From Pseudopedobacter saltans DSM 12145 (GTDB taxonomy: Bacteria; Bacteroidota; Bacteroidia; Sphingobacteriales; Sphingobacteriaceae): DNA of 64,000 nucleotides. The notes beneath the pieces are model-generated. The model was given only the letters and a program-made list of their open reading frames with translations. It ran no database searches and had not been told where the DNA came from. A program made the translations under genes and the position numbers. The stretch lies in the NCBI RefSeq assembly GCF_000190735.1, contig NC_015177.1:3224001-3288000 (forward strand), in the 5' to 3' direction. Shown piece after piece: positions 44,047-52,096 of the stretch (its first letter is position 1; each line of letters opens with the position of its first letter).

Positions 44047-45300
44047 ATGAAAAACCTGACTCCCTTATTTTGCATAGCGATTTCAACTTTATACTTATCA
44101 TCTTGTTCGTCATCTAATTCTTCAGATGGCAAATTGCAGGACACCACAAAAACAATTAATGAAAATGGTCTTCCCGAACCGTATGCAACACGGCCCACTT
44201 CTAAAAACAGCAAAGTAATCAATTGGCCAAACGGTAAAACGCCAGTAGCTCCGGAAGGATTTGTGGTTAAACAATTCGCAAAAGGTCTTAAGAACCCAAG
44301 ATGGATATATCAGCTTCCAAATGGGGATATACTGGTGGCGGAATCTAATGGATCACAAAGTGCTAATAGAATTACCCGCTTTAGGGACACCAACAATGAT
44401 GGTATTCCCGAAGAACAAAATATATTTCTGGAAAACCTCAATCAACCATTTGGAATGTTATTAATTGGCAATACCTTTTATGTAGCCAATACCGATGGGT
44501 TAATAAGGTATTCTTATAGCAACGGAGATACAAAAATTACCGGATCAGGCAATAAAATACTAAGCTTGCCTGCGGGTGGATATAATAACCATTGGACAAG
44601 AAATATTATCACCAATTCCGACCATTCTAAAATATATGTTTCGGTAGGTTCTGGGAGTAACGTAGGGGAAAATGGTATGGACAATGAAGTCCGAAGAGCG
44701 AATATATTAGAAATTAACCCGGACGGTTCCGGCGAAATTATCTTTGCTTCTGGACTAAGAAATCCTGTAGGGATGGATTGGGCTCCCGGAACAAATGTGT
44801 TATGGACCGCCGTAAATGAGCGCGACAACTTGGGCGATGATTTAGTTCCGGATTATATTACGAGTGTACAAAAGGGTGGCTTTTATGGCTGGCCGTATTC
44901 TTATTGGGGAAAATACCCTGATCCGAGATTGAAAGGAGAAAGGCCAGATTTAGTAGCCAAAGCTATAGTACCAGATGTTAATCTTGGTTCTCATACCGCT
45001 TCATTAGGATTAGCATTTAATAAAGGAGATGCCCTGGGCTCTAAATATAAAGGTGGAGCATTTGTAGGACAACATGGCTCTTGGAACCGATCTGAGTTTG
45101 TTGGATACAAAGTTGTTTATGTTCCCTTTTCAAATGGGAAACCAAGCGGTAAACCAGAGGACTTTTTAACGGGGTTTATTGCTGATGCACAAAAAAGTGA
45201 AGTATATGGAAGGCCTGTGGGAGTCACATTTCTTCAGAATGGAAATTTACTGGTTGCAGATGACGCAGCGGGTATTATTTGGCATGTGGCAAGGAAATAG
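44047..45300 (+). CDS. Sorbosone/glucose dehydrogenase-like beta-propeller lipoprotein
   Basis: A 417-residue lipoprotein (LYLSSC lipobox, then a Ser/Asn-rich linker) with the six-bladed propeller of PQQ-type soluble glucose/L-sorbosone dehydrogenases. Landmarks: PRWIYQLPNGDILVAESN, GLRNPVGMDWAPG, GGFYGWPYSYWG and FVGQHGSWNRSEFVGYKV. Family members oxidise sugars or aldoses in the periplasm with PQQ, passing electrons onward. PQQ dependence and substrate are not demonstrated by the sequence. It is a single gene, ended by the terminator at 45309. Confidence 0.88.
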   Translation: MKNLTPLFCIAISTLYLSSCSSSNSSDGKLQDTTKTINENGLPEPYATRPTSKNSKVINWPNGKTPVAPEGFVVKQFAKGLKNPRWIYQLPNGDILVAESNGSQSANRITRFRDTNNDGIPEEQNIFLENLNQPFGMLLIGNTFYVANTDGLIRYSYSNGDTKITGSGNKILSLPAGGYNNHWTRNIITNSDHSKIYVSVGSGSNVGENGMDNEVRRANILEINPDGSGEIIFASGLRNPVGMDWAPGTNVLWTAVNERDNLGDDLVPDYITSVQKGGFYGWPYSYWGKYPDPRLKGERPDLVAKAIVPDVNLGSHTASLGLAFNKGDALGSKYKGGAFVGQHGSWNRSEFVGYKVVYVPFSNGKPSGKPEDFLTGFIADAQKSEVYGRPVGVTFLQNGNLLVADDAAGIIWHVARK

Positions 45301-45353
45301 CATAAACGAAAAAAGGTTAACCCGTTAAAGTTAACCTTTTTTGCGGTCTGGAC
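45301..45353. repeat. Direct repeat, copy 1 (terminator plus tRNA-Asp 3' end)
   Basis: These 53 bases match 45694-45746 at all but one position (45323 c versus 45716 t). The unit contains the hairpin terminator and the last bases of a tRNA-Asp gene (ggtctggac). Copy 1 directly abuts the stop of the dehydrogenase gene. Confidence 0.92.
45309..45342. terminator. Bidirectional terminator, copy 1
   Basis: Arms aaaaaaggttaac and gttaacctttttt pair perfectly over 13 bases with an 8-base loop. It ends the forward dehydrogenase transcript, and was once presumably the terminator of a reverse tRNA gene. Confidence 0.85.
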
Positions 45354-45436
45354 AGCTTGTCCGGTCTTTGACAGGAGAACTCGAACCCGTCTCGCTCGAA
45401 GCGAGATGACAGGCTTGTATTCTAACCTTCTGAATT
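45344..45436 (-). pseudogene. Decayed tRNA-Asp copy
   Basis: Read on the reverse strand this stretch keeps tRNA-Asp pieces in order: the D-arm/anticodon part (match to ggttagaatacannnctgtc), the T-loop (gggttcgagtt) and the 3' acceptor end (gtccagaccg). The 5' acceptor and D-stem are lost, and about 20 extra bases with a ctcgctcgaagcgag hairpin interrupt it. It cannot fold as a functional tRNA. Its left part overlaps the stop codon of the GIY-YIG pseudogene. Confidence 0.75.
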
Positions 45437-45696
45437 AATTTTAATAAGATTGGACGCTTGGAGACAGAGCCATTCTATATATTTTCTATTATATCTTTTC
45501 AATTGCTTTTCTCTAATCAATGCAGATCTTTTCGTCTCACATGCCTCCAGGTAAATAAGCCGCCATGGTATTTTGGATTTCGTATAACGACTTTTACCTT
45601 GGTTATGCTCTTCTACACGACGAATATAATCACTGGTAAAGCCTTTAATAACGTTCCGTCTTTCTCACTCTTAATGATATAAACATAATGCTCCAT
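45422..45696 (-). pseudogene. Frameshifted GIY-YIG nuclease gene
   Basis: On the reverse strand the ATG at 45696 begins MEHYVYIIKSEKDGT, the start of the small GIY-YIG nuclease family (UPF0213-like, about 90 residues). The frame is then lost: near 45650 one base is missing in the stretch that should encode the conserved (F/Y)YKGFT. The next frame continues with KGFTSDYIRRVEEHNQGKS, RYTKSKIPWRLIYLEAC and ALIREKQLKRYNRKYIEWL to TAG at 45422-45424. The length, 275 bases, is one short of a whole number of codons. The gene is flanked by tRNA-Asp copies. Confidence 0.85.
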
Positions 45697-45746
45697 AAAC
45701 GAAAAAAGGTTAACCTGTTAAAGTTAACCTTTTTTGCGGTCTGGAC
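45694..45746. repeat. Direct repeat, copy 2 (terminator plus tRNA-Asp 3' end)
   Basis: Second copy of the 53-base unit at 45301-45353, here attached to the intact tRNA-Asp. Its first three bases are the complement of the GIY-YIG start codon, so the nuclease gene fits exactly between the two copies. Confidence 0.92.
45702..45735. terminator. Terminator of tRNA-Asp, copy 2
   Basis: Same 13-base stem (aaaaaaggttaac/gttaacctttttt) with an 8-base loop, one base downstream of the tRNA 3' end on the reverse strand. Confidence 0.85.
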
Positions 45747-45810
45747 GGGACTCGAACCCGCGACCCCATGCGTGACAGGCATGTATTCTAACCAGCTGAA
45801 CTACCAGACC
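45737..45810 (-). tRNA. tRNA-Asp (GTC anticodon)
   Basis: A complete 74-base cloverleaf on the reverse strand: acceptor GGTCTGG pairing with CCAGACC, D-arm with AGTTCAGCTGGTTAGA, anticodon loop CTGTCAC, T-arm GCGGGTTCGAGTCCCGT and discriminator G. CCA is not encoded. It is the only functional tRNA in the window. Confidence 0.97.
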
Positions 45811-45828
45811 AATATTTTTAAGCTTCAA

Positions 45829-45895
45829 GGTTGACATTCGAACCCGAGACCCTCCCGACACGTCGGGATAGTCTAACCAGCTGAACTACCAACCC
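45829..45895 (-). pseudogene. Second decayed tRNA-like copy upstream of tRNA-Asp
   Basis: On the reverse strand it starts like tRNA-Asp (GGTTGGTAGTTCAGCTGGTTAGA). Its two ends still pair as a seven-base acceptor stem with two G-T pairs, but the anticodon arm is replaced by a palindromic CCCGACGTGTCGGGA and the 3' side of the T-stem is missing after TTCGAAT. It is 18 bases upstream of the intact tRNA. Confidence 0.7.
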
Positions 45896-45960
45896 TTTTT
45901 CCCGTTCCTTGCGATTGGGAGTGCAAATATAAACATTTGTTTCTATCTACAAACTTTTTT

Positions 45961-47037
45961 TTACAAAACTGAAGCGCCTTCCTTCAACTTCTCAGCATTC
46001 TCTGCAAATTGCAGTGCATCCAGAATTTCCTGTATCTCTCCGTTCATAACCGCAGGAAGATTATATAAAGTCAAACCTATACGATGTTCGGTAACCCTTC
46101 CTTGCGGATAGTTGTAAGTACGTATTTTGGCAGACCTGTCTCCGGTCGAAACCATGGTTTTACGTTTACTCGCAATTTCTTCATTGTATTTTGCCAATTC
46201 ACGCTCATAGAGTTTGCTACGTAACATTTCCATAGCCCGCTCTCTGTTCCCCAACTGTGAACGTTCTACCTGACAAACTACTACTATTCCAGTTGGTTTA
46301 TGTGTTAGCTGAACTTTGGTTTCCACTTTATTTACGTTCTGTCCACCCGCACCTCCAGATCTTGAAGTTTGCATTTCTATATCTGCAGGGTTAATTTCCA
46401 CGTCCACTTCCTCTGCTTCAGGCAAAACAGCAACAGATGCTGCAGAAGTATGTACACGGCCCTGAGTCTCTGTATCCGGAACACGTTGTACGCGGTGTAC
46501 TCCAGACTCATATTTTAAAGTTCCGTAAACATCTTCTCCGCTTACCTTAAAAACAACCTCTTTGTAACCTCCGTTAGTTCCATCTGTAACTTCAAGAACT
46601 TCTGTCCGCCAACCTTTTCCTTCACAATAGCGAGTGTACATTCTATACAGGTCTCCAGCGAAAATAGCGGCTTCATCACCTCCCGTACCACCTCTGATCT
46701 CCACGATAGCATCTTTCTCATCTCCCGGATCTTTTGGTACCAGCATTAATCTGATTTTGGCTTCCATTTCTTCCTTTTCAGGAATCAAAACATCTAACTC
46801 TTCTTTTGCCATTTCCCGCAACTCCTGATCTTTCTCGTTGGCTAAAATATCTTTATTGGTCGCTATATTGCTAACTACATTTTTATATTTATAGTATTCA
46901 TCTACTATCAGACCAAGATCCTTGTATTCCTTATTCAGCTGCGCAAAACGCTTCATGTCCTGCGTTGCCTCCGGATTCGACAATTCTCTTTCTACATCAT
47001 CGCGACGCAGCTTTATTGCTTCTAATTTATCTAACAT
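45961..47037 (-). CDS. prfA: Peptide chain release factor 1
   Basis: A 358-residue class I release factor that frees finished proteins at UAA and UAG codons. The stop-recognition tripeptide PDT (PxT type) is in [14 protein letters not shown], and the peptidyl-tRNA-hydrolysing GGQ is in [16 protein letters not shown]. The acidic EMQTSRS lead-in is typical. The frame extends to 47064, but the ATG at 47037 starts the canonical [11 protein letters not shown]. It is the last gene of the reverse group lpxH-like, unknown, prfA. Confidence 0.97.
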   Translation of the reverse strand: MLDKLEAIKLRRDDVERELSNPEATQDMKRFAQLNKEYKDLGLIVDEYYKYKNVVSNIATNKDILANEKDQELREMAKEELDVLIPEKEEMEAKIRLMLVPKDPGDEKDAIVEIRGGTGGDEAAIFAGDLYRMYTRYCEGKGWRTEVLEVTDGTNGGYKEVVFKVSGEDVYGTLKYESGVHRVQRVPDTETQGRVHTSAASVAVLPEAEEVDVEINPADIEMQTSRSGGAGGQNVNKVETKVQLTHKPTGIVVVCQVERSQLGNRERAMEMLRSKLYERELAKYNEEIASKRKTMVSTGDRSAKIRTYNYPQGRVTEHRIGLTLYNLPAVMNGEIQEILDALQFAENAEKLKEGASVL

Positions 47038-47097
47038 GATATGAAATCTATATCTGAAAACCAAGTCTTAAAATCCCTCATAACAGAGTAAATCAGA

Positions 47098-47907
47098 CTA
47101 GTCGTTTTTTAAAGACCACAAAGTTAATTGTTTTTCGCCTATTATCAGCAGGTGGTTGAGATACTTAATAAAATTTGTTGCATTTTCTACGTTGGGAATT
47201 TCAAGGGAAACCAACTGAAAGCTAAGAAAATCGTAAGCATAGAGCTTTCTTTCTTTTCCAAATAAAATCTGGCTCCCTTCTACTTCGAACTCACGGGGGA
47301 TTTCTATAACAGCGGTTTTATAAAAATTACCAAAACGATCAAAAATACGGATGCCTTCTCCTTTATCATTTATAAAAACGTAGGCGTCGTTAGCATACAA
47401 GTAGTTTGCCTTTATATCCAGGCCGTCTCGCTGATAAATATTTCCACTACGCAATTCATCAATAAAAGTATTACTCAACTTTTTAAGTTCCCGGTTGAGC
47501 TGATCGTAAACCCAATAGCCATTATTATTGGCTGATGCGACCAATGTTATCTGGACATCCGGATCTTTATTAAAAGAATATCTGTTAATTTCACTCAAAT
47601 TATTATTAAGGATTACGATTTGCTGATGTGCAGCATAAAAAACCAGTATCCTTAAAGGATCTTTGACATCAACCTGATCAATATCTCCAAAGTTCTTATT
47701 ACTGTACGACCATAGTTTTACGCCCTTAGAACTAAACTTTATGAGTTCATTATTAGGCTGTACAACATATATATTTCCGAATTGATCCAATTTAGCCAGC
47801 TTGCTTTCGATATCAATACTCGCTTCTTTATTGAATTTTTGGGAAAACAATAAAGGTCCTTGAAAGAGGAACAAGAATAGCAAAAAGAAAATCCGGAAAT
47901 GCTTCAT
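47098..47907 (-). CDS. Secreted propeller-like protein of unknown function
   Basis: I do not recognise a named family for this 269-residue protein. It has a signal peptide (MKHFRIFFLLFLFLFQ... ending LLFSQ), then repeating short beta units (FGNIYVVQPNNELIKFSSKG, NNGYWVYDQLNRELKKLS, ANDAYVFINDKGEGIRIFD) that look like blades of a small beta-propeller. Its start is one base after the stop of the lpxH-like gene, so the two are translationally linked; prfA follows at 60 bases. This may mean an envelope role. Confidence 0.8.
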   Translation of the reverse strand: MKHFRIFFLLFLFLFQGPLLFSQKFNKEASIDIESKLAKLDQFGNIYVVQPNNELIKFSSKGVKLWSYSNKNFGDIDQVDVKDPLRILVFYAAHQQIVILNNNLSEINRYSFNKDPDVQITLVASANNNGYWVYDQLNRELKKLSNTFIDELRSGNIYQRDGLDIKANYLYANDAYVFINDKGEGIRIFDRFGNFYKTAVIEIPREFEVEGSQILFGKERKLYAYDFLSFQLVSLEIPNVENATNFIKYLNHLLIIGEKQLTLWSLKND

Positions 47908-47908
47908 A

Positions 47909-48661
47909 CTACAACCATTTCTTTAGTTCAACTTTTTCTCCATCAAACTGTGCATAGCAGGAATCGTTTACCCACTCTCCTAAATTTACATAGGTGGTCT
48001 TTTCATTTAAAGGAAAAATAAAAGGATTATGTCTATGTCCAAAAATCAGGTAATCAAATTCTCCAAATTTCTTTTGGATATCCTGATAAGTATCTATTGC
48101 CCAATTTTTCTCAAAGTCTTCGTCTGGTTTCCAAAGATTTTTATTGTTAGCTAAGCGGCTTTTACTACTCCAATAATTAGCAATTCCAATTCCCAGATTA
48201 GGATGTATTCTGGCAAAGAGCCATTGACAAAAACCACTTCTAAAAAAGTTCTTTAATATTTTATAACTTTTATCTCCATCTCCCAAACCATCTCCGTGGT
48301 GAATAAAGAAACGCTTCCCTTCGCGTTCTATAATCAGCTCGTCACTGATTATTTGCAGATTAAATTCTTTCTTAAAATAATCGAAAACCCACATATCATG
48401 ATTCCCTTTAAAGAAATACAGCTTTATTCCTGCATCACTTAATTCTGCCAGCTTACCCTGAAGACGTATAAAACCTTTGGGGATAACAGCCGCGTATTCG
48501 AACCAGAAATCAAAAATATCTCCAACAAGAAAAACTTCTGTTGCATCGCCTTTAATAGAATCCAGCCAGGCCACAACCCTAGCTTCACGTTCGCGACTCG
48601 TTTTATAATTAGGAACTCCTAAATGAAAATCAGATGCAAAATATAGTTTTGTTTGTTTCAA
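47909..48661 (-). CDS. UDP-2,3-diacylglucosamine diphosphatase (LpxH-like metallophosphoesterase)
   Basis: A 250-residue calcineurin-type phosphoesterase. Metal motifs occur in order: ASDFHLGV, GDIFDFWFEY, KGNHDMWVFDYF, HHGDGLGDGD and FGHRHNPF. The FDFWFE and HHGDGLG strings are characteristic of the LpxH/YbbF group, which hydrolyses UDP-2,3-diacylglucosamine to lipid X in lipid A synthesis. It heads the group with the propeller-like protein and prfA. Confidence 0.88.
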   Translation of the reverse strand: MKQTKLYFASDFHLGVPNYKTSREREARVVAWLDSIKGDATEVFLVGDIFDFWFEYAAVIPKGFIRLQGKLAELSDAGIKLYFFKGNHDMWVFDYFKKEFNLQIISDELIIEREGKRFFIHHGDGLGDGDKSYKILKNFFRSGFCQWLFARIHPNLGIGIANYWSSKSRLANNKNLWKPDEDFEKNWAIDTYQDIQKKFGEFDYLIFGHRHNPFIFPLNEKTTYVNLGEWVNDSCYAQFDGEKVELKKWL

Positions 48662-48711
48662 AAGCTTAATTCTAAACTGTAAAAATAAACTTTCTAAATT
48701 AATCTTATCAT

Positions 48712-48750
48712 AAAAAAAGCCCCCGGTATTTTATTAAACCGGAGGCTTTT
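48712..48750 (-). terminator. Terminator of the YXWGXW-repeat gene
   Basis: The stem aaaagcc-ccgg pairs with ccgg-ggctttt (one mismatch) around a 12-base loop. Read on the reverse strand it ends in a run of seven T, 19 bases after the stop at 48769. Confidence 0.85.
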
Positions 48751-48768
48751 ATAACAAATCTATTTACT

Positions 48769-50088
48769 TTATCTGCTTGGACGTTCGGATCTACCTCCCG
48801 AATTTCCCCTATCCATACTTGGTGCAGAACTTCTACCTTCACTTCTAGGCATACTGGAACCTGAAGGGCGCTCCATACGTTGAGGAGGAGCTTGTTGAAC
48901 CCGTTCCTGCCTTTGAGGTGCCTGTTGAACCGGCTCTTGTCTTTGCGGAGCATTTTCTCTGCTTGGAACTTCTCTTCTTTCAGCTCCGGACGGCCTGCCT
49001 TCTGCAGAACCAGGTCTCTCCATCCGTTGCGGTTGAGACCGATCTGTTCTGGTAGGCGCGCCTTCTCCGGAAGAATTTTCTCTTTGAGGTCTTTCTGTCG
49101 GTCTCGGAGTTCTATCAGGAGTTGAACTTCTTTCTGAAGCCGAACCTCTGTCCGGATAAGTTCCTCTGGAAGGAGTTCCGCCATTATCTACTCTAGATGG
49201 TCTGTTTGAAATACCGTTACCATTTCTGTTATCGCCGGTTTGTGGCCTCGAATTAGTTGTAGGCCTATTGTCTCTAACATTACCATTTTCAGTTCTTGAA
49301 GGCCGTGAGTTGTTATCTCTTGAAGATACGACTCTGCTCGGCGCATCATTAGCTCCACGATCTATCTGTGGACGATAAACACTTATAGAATTTCTATCAA
49401 TCCTCGCGGCGCCCGGTCTAGAAGAATTTTCTATTCTGTGAACCTGAACGTTACTTCCGGTAGCTCTTCTAACATCTCTTGCTGATGGTCCCGACACATA
49501 TCTCACACTATTATTTACATAAACGTTATTGATAATAGTTGTATTTCTGATAATGGTCACGTTCCTTCTGGGATTCCAGTAGCTGCCGTAATTGTTATAA
49601 TAGATATAACGTTGCGGGATAAACACCCAATAAAAATCCGGGTAATATCTTGGTCCTATGTTGATATTTACTGTTAGTCTAGGTCCCATTGGCGCCCAAC
49701 CATAATAACCACCACCTGTTCTCCAATCTACCCATGCTGGCCCCCATACAGTGTCCGGAACCCAAATCCAACCATCATAGCTGTCATAATACCATCTTCC
49801 ATAGTGGAACGGAGCCCAACCCCATTCGTAATCAGACGCCCAGGTATTTCCATACTGCGTCATTATCCACCTACCATTTGTATAATATGGTCTAAAATCA
49901 GAACCGACATTAGGTCGCCACACATAACCATATTCGGGATTATCTATCCAATCGCCATAATAAGACAGCTCGTCGTAAAAGACTTGCAAAGAAACATTAC
50001 GATTCTGAGCATGTGTAGTCCCGCTGGTAAAACTTAAGAATGCAATCATGAATCCTAAGCCTAAAATCATTTTTTTTAAAGTTGACAT
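48769..50088 (-). CDS. YXWGXW-repeat (DUF6600-like) secreted protein with long charged low-complexity tail
   Basis: A 439-residue exported protein. After a signal peptide (ending GTTHAQ) residues about 35-135 carry many Trp/Tyr repeats (YGDWIDNPEYGYVWRP, SDYEWGWAPFHYGRW, GYYGWAPMGP). Residues about 150-200 are Asn/Tyr/Val-rich (RNTTIINNVYVNN). The last 220 residues are disordered-looking, rich in Arg, Ser, Pro, Gln, Asn and Gly with repeats of RQERVQQAP and SRPSR type. Such proteins are common in Bacteroidota and of unknown function; a sticky envelope or matrix role is plausible. No partner gene is adjacent. Confidence 0.88.
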   Translation of the reverse strand: MSTLKKMILGLGFMIAFLSFTSGTTHAQNRNVSLQVFYDELSYYGDWIDNPEYGYVWRPNVGSDFRPYYTNGRWIMTQYGNTWASDYEWGWAPFHYGRWYYDSYDGWIWVPDTVWGPAWVDWRTGGGYYGWAPMGPRLTVNINIGPRYYPDFYWVFIPQRYIYYNNYGSYWNPRRNVTIIRNTTIINNVYVNNSVRYVSGPSARDVRRATGSNVQVHRIENSSRPGAARIDRNSISVYRPQIDRGANDAPSRVVSSRDNNSRPSRTENGNVRDNRPTTNSRPQTGDNRNGNGISNRPSRVDNGGTPSRGTYPDRGSASERSSTPDRTPRPTERPQRENSSGEGAPTRTDRSQPQRMERPGSAEGRPSGAERREVPSRENAPQRQEPVQQAPQRQERVQQAPPQRMERPSGSSMPRSEGRSSAPSMDRGNSGGRSERPSR

Positions 50089-50348
50089 CTTAAAATCCCC
50101 TTTCGTTTTGGAGTTTTAGTTAAACGCTTTCGCTAATTTTACGATATATATGTAACAACATAATTACCGAATTTTAAGCTCTTTCATCAACTATTTTCAT
50201 CCCAATTTTAAATTTTTAATATTATTAACCGTCTTAAACACCGTTTATAAGCGGGTTTAATATATAGACTGTAAAAAACACAAAAGGTAACATGGTCATC
50301 CTCATAATTTTTATTGGGGAGATAAACAGGAATGACGTAATTTGCAAA

Positions 50349-51062
50349 ATGGATAAAGGAATATTATACCTCATCCCGGTGGTGATGGCAGAAAATGCAG
50401 TAAATAAATCTTTAACTCCTTATCTCGTTGACACGATAAATGCTATTACAGAATATATTGTGGAGAATGAAAAAACAGCTCGTAAATGCCTGAAAGATGC
50501 TGGACTTAAAACGCCTCAAAAAGATTTATTGATCCATGACTACGGAAAACACCAGCGGAGTCAGGGACTGAATAAGTTTTTTAAAGGTCTGGAGCAAGGG
50601 AGGAATGTGGGACTAATGAGCGAAGCAGGCTGTCCGGGGATAGCAGACCCAGGAGCAGATATCATTGCAGAAGCACACAGACGGGGGATAAAAGTAGTCC
50701 CTTTAGTAGGCCCAAGCTCTATTATTTTAGCACTCATGGGATCGGGATTTAATGGGCAAAGCTTCGCATTCAATGGATATTTGCCTATTGATAAAGGAGG
50801 AAGAACCAAAAAGGTAAAAGAACTGGAATCTTTATCGGAACGTTTGGACCAAACACAAATATTCATCGAAACTCCGTTTAGAAACAACCAGCTTTTAGAA
50901 GAACTTTTGCGAAGTTGCAAAAGAGATACCATGCTTTGTATTGCTTGTGATTTAACGGCGGAAAGCGAGCTTATTTCTACTAAAACCATTCAGGACTGGG
51001 CAAAAAGCAAACCCGACCTGCATAAAAAACCTACTATTTTTCTGATATATAGAAAAAAATGA
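50349..51062 (+). CDS. RsmI-like SAM-dependent tetrapyrrole-methylase-fold methyltransferase
   Basis: A 237-residue enzyme with the tetrapyrrole-methylase fold: GILYLIPVVMAE at the start, GRNVGLMSEAGCPGIADPG at the SAM site, VVPLVGPSSIILALMGSGFNGQSFAFNGYLP and ETPFRNNQLLEELL. These match RsmI, which 2'-O-methylates C1402 of 16S rRNA, but the N-terminal half is shortened and divergent, as in the Bacteroidota-type homologue. The ATG at 50349 is preferred to an upstream GTG-type extension at 50292. Its stop overlaps the next start by 4 bases (ATGA). Confidence 0.85.
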   Translation: MDKGILYLIPVVMAENAVNKSLTPYLVDTINAITEYIVENEKTARKCLKDAGLKTPQKDLLIHDYGKHQRSQGLNKFFKGLEQGRNVGLMSEAGCPGIADPGADIIAEAHRRGIKVVPLVGPSSIILALMGSGFNGQSFAFNGYLPIDKGGRTKKVKELESLSERLDQTQIFIETPFRNNQLLEELLRSCKRDTMLCIACDLTAESELISTKTIQDWAKSKPDLHKKPTIFLIYRKK

Positions 51063-52096
51063 GTATCCCTTCAAGTTCTTCGGTATTAATAAGAGGCGTA
51101 AATATCCCTTCATTGGCTTTGAGCTGCTATTTAGCACAAGCCGGCATCAACGTACTTTTAATTGATGAAGAATCTCGTCTGGCTAAAGAAAACGAATTCG
51201 TTTCTTTTGATAGTTATTCTACAGATTTTTTGAATGAGATCAGAATCAAGACAGACGTAAACAGCTCGACAAAGGACTTCTTTAAAAACGCTAAAGAGAT
51301 ATTATTGCACAAAATGTGCACTGTAAGCTGGGGAACAAGCATCGTCCGAAATGACCTCGGAAAAGATTTTCAACTGATAGATCTTCACAACAAGATATTT
51401 CAACATCAGACTTCTTTTTTTATTGATTCTGAAAAGCTGGAAATCAATTCGGACCTAAACCTATCTATTAAAAATGTCGCTCTTTTTTCCTGGAAAATTG
51501 AAGGGATCATCAATGGAAATTTAAATCAGCACATTTTAACACAACAAAAAATTGAAGAAAACTTGCTGGAGGCTTATGCGTTAAAGAAGCCCAATATTTT
51601 AGAAAAGTTTCTCAAACAAAAAAATAATGCTTTCAATTTAAGGGAAAGCAAGTTAAATCTCCATCTAAGCCAGCAAAGGATTATAGAAGCCGGAGATTTG
51701 CTACCTAATCTGGCCGTTTTTGACGAGCGACTAAAACAGGAAACTAATTTTTACAACTGGTGTAAATTTGGAGAATTTCATCTGCTTATTTTAGGTTCGA
51801 CATCTCAACACAATCTATTCAACGTTGCGAAATGGATAAAATCCAATTTCCCGTTAAGGTTGTTTTATTTACCTAACTCGGAAAGCAACGAGCAAATATT
51901 CGACTATTTTAGCGTAATCGAAGGCGAGAAAAAACTGATTATTGTAAGGCCCGACAGGTATATCGGATTAATTCTGGATCGCCTGGATTTGGAAGTTCTG
52001 GAAAATTACCTCGCCAACGTTTTGCAATTGCAGACAAAAGGAAAGCCAATAAGCCAAAAACTCATTGGCTCCAATATCATTGAAAATTACCCGTGA
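51059..52096 (+). CDS. FAD-monooxygenase-like protein with degenerate cofactor motifs
   Basis: A 345-residue protein. It begins like a class A flavin monooxygenase (SVLIRGVNIPSLALSCYLAQAGINVLLIDEE), but the GxGxxG loop is replaced by RGVNIP, and the usual FAD-contacting GD motif is not evident. The late RPDRYIGLI resembles the LVRPDGYVA end of phenol-hydroxylase-type enzymes. It may therefore be a non-catalytic or differently used relative. It is translationally coupled to the RsmI-like gene (ATGA) and overlaps the convergent miaE-like gene by 10 bases. Confidence 0.72.
   Translation: MSIPSSSSVLIRGVNIPSLALSCYLAQAGINVLLIDEESRLAKENEFVSFDSYSTDFLNEIRIKTDVNSSTKDFFKNAKEILLHKMCTVSWGTSIVRNDLGKDFQLIDLHNKIFQHQTSFFIDSEKLEINSDLNLSIKNVALFSWKIEGIINGNLNQHILTQQKIEENLLEAYALKKPNILEKFLKQKNNAFNLRESKLNLHLSQQRIIEAGDLLPNLAVFDERLKQETNFYNWCKFGEFHLLILGSTSQHNLFNVAKWIKSNFPLRLFYLPNSESNEQIFDYFSVIEGEKKLIIVRPDRYIGLILDRLDLEVLENYLANVLQLQTKGKPISQKLIGSNIIENYP

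Noticed and set aside
45458-45682. A 74-codon forward frame near tRNA-Asp.
   Set aside because: It is the opposite-strand shadow of the GIY-YIG pseudogene, which explains the sequence with recognisable conserved motifs.
48708-49184. A 158-codon reverse frame inside the YXWGXW-repeat gene region.
   Set aside because: It is an alternative frame of the low-complexity Arg/Pro/Gln/Ser tail on the same strand. It has no signal peptide or recognisable domain, and the overlapping gene has a clear start and terminator.
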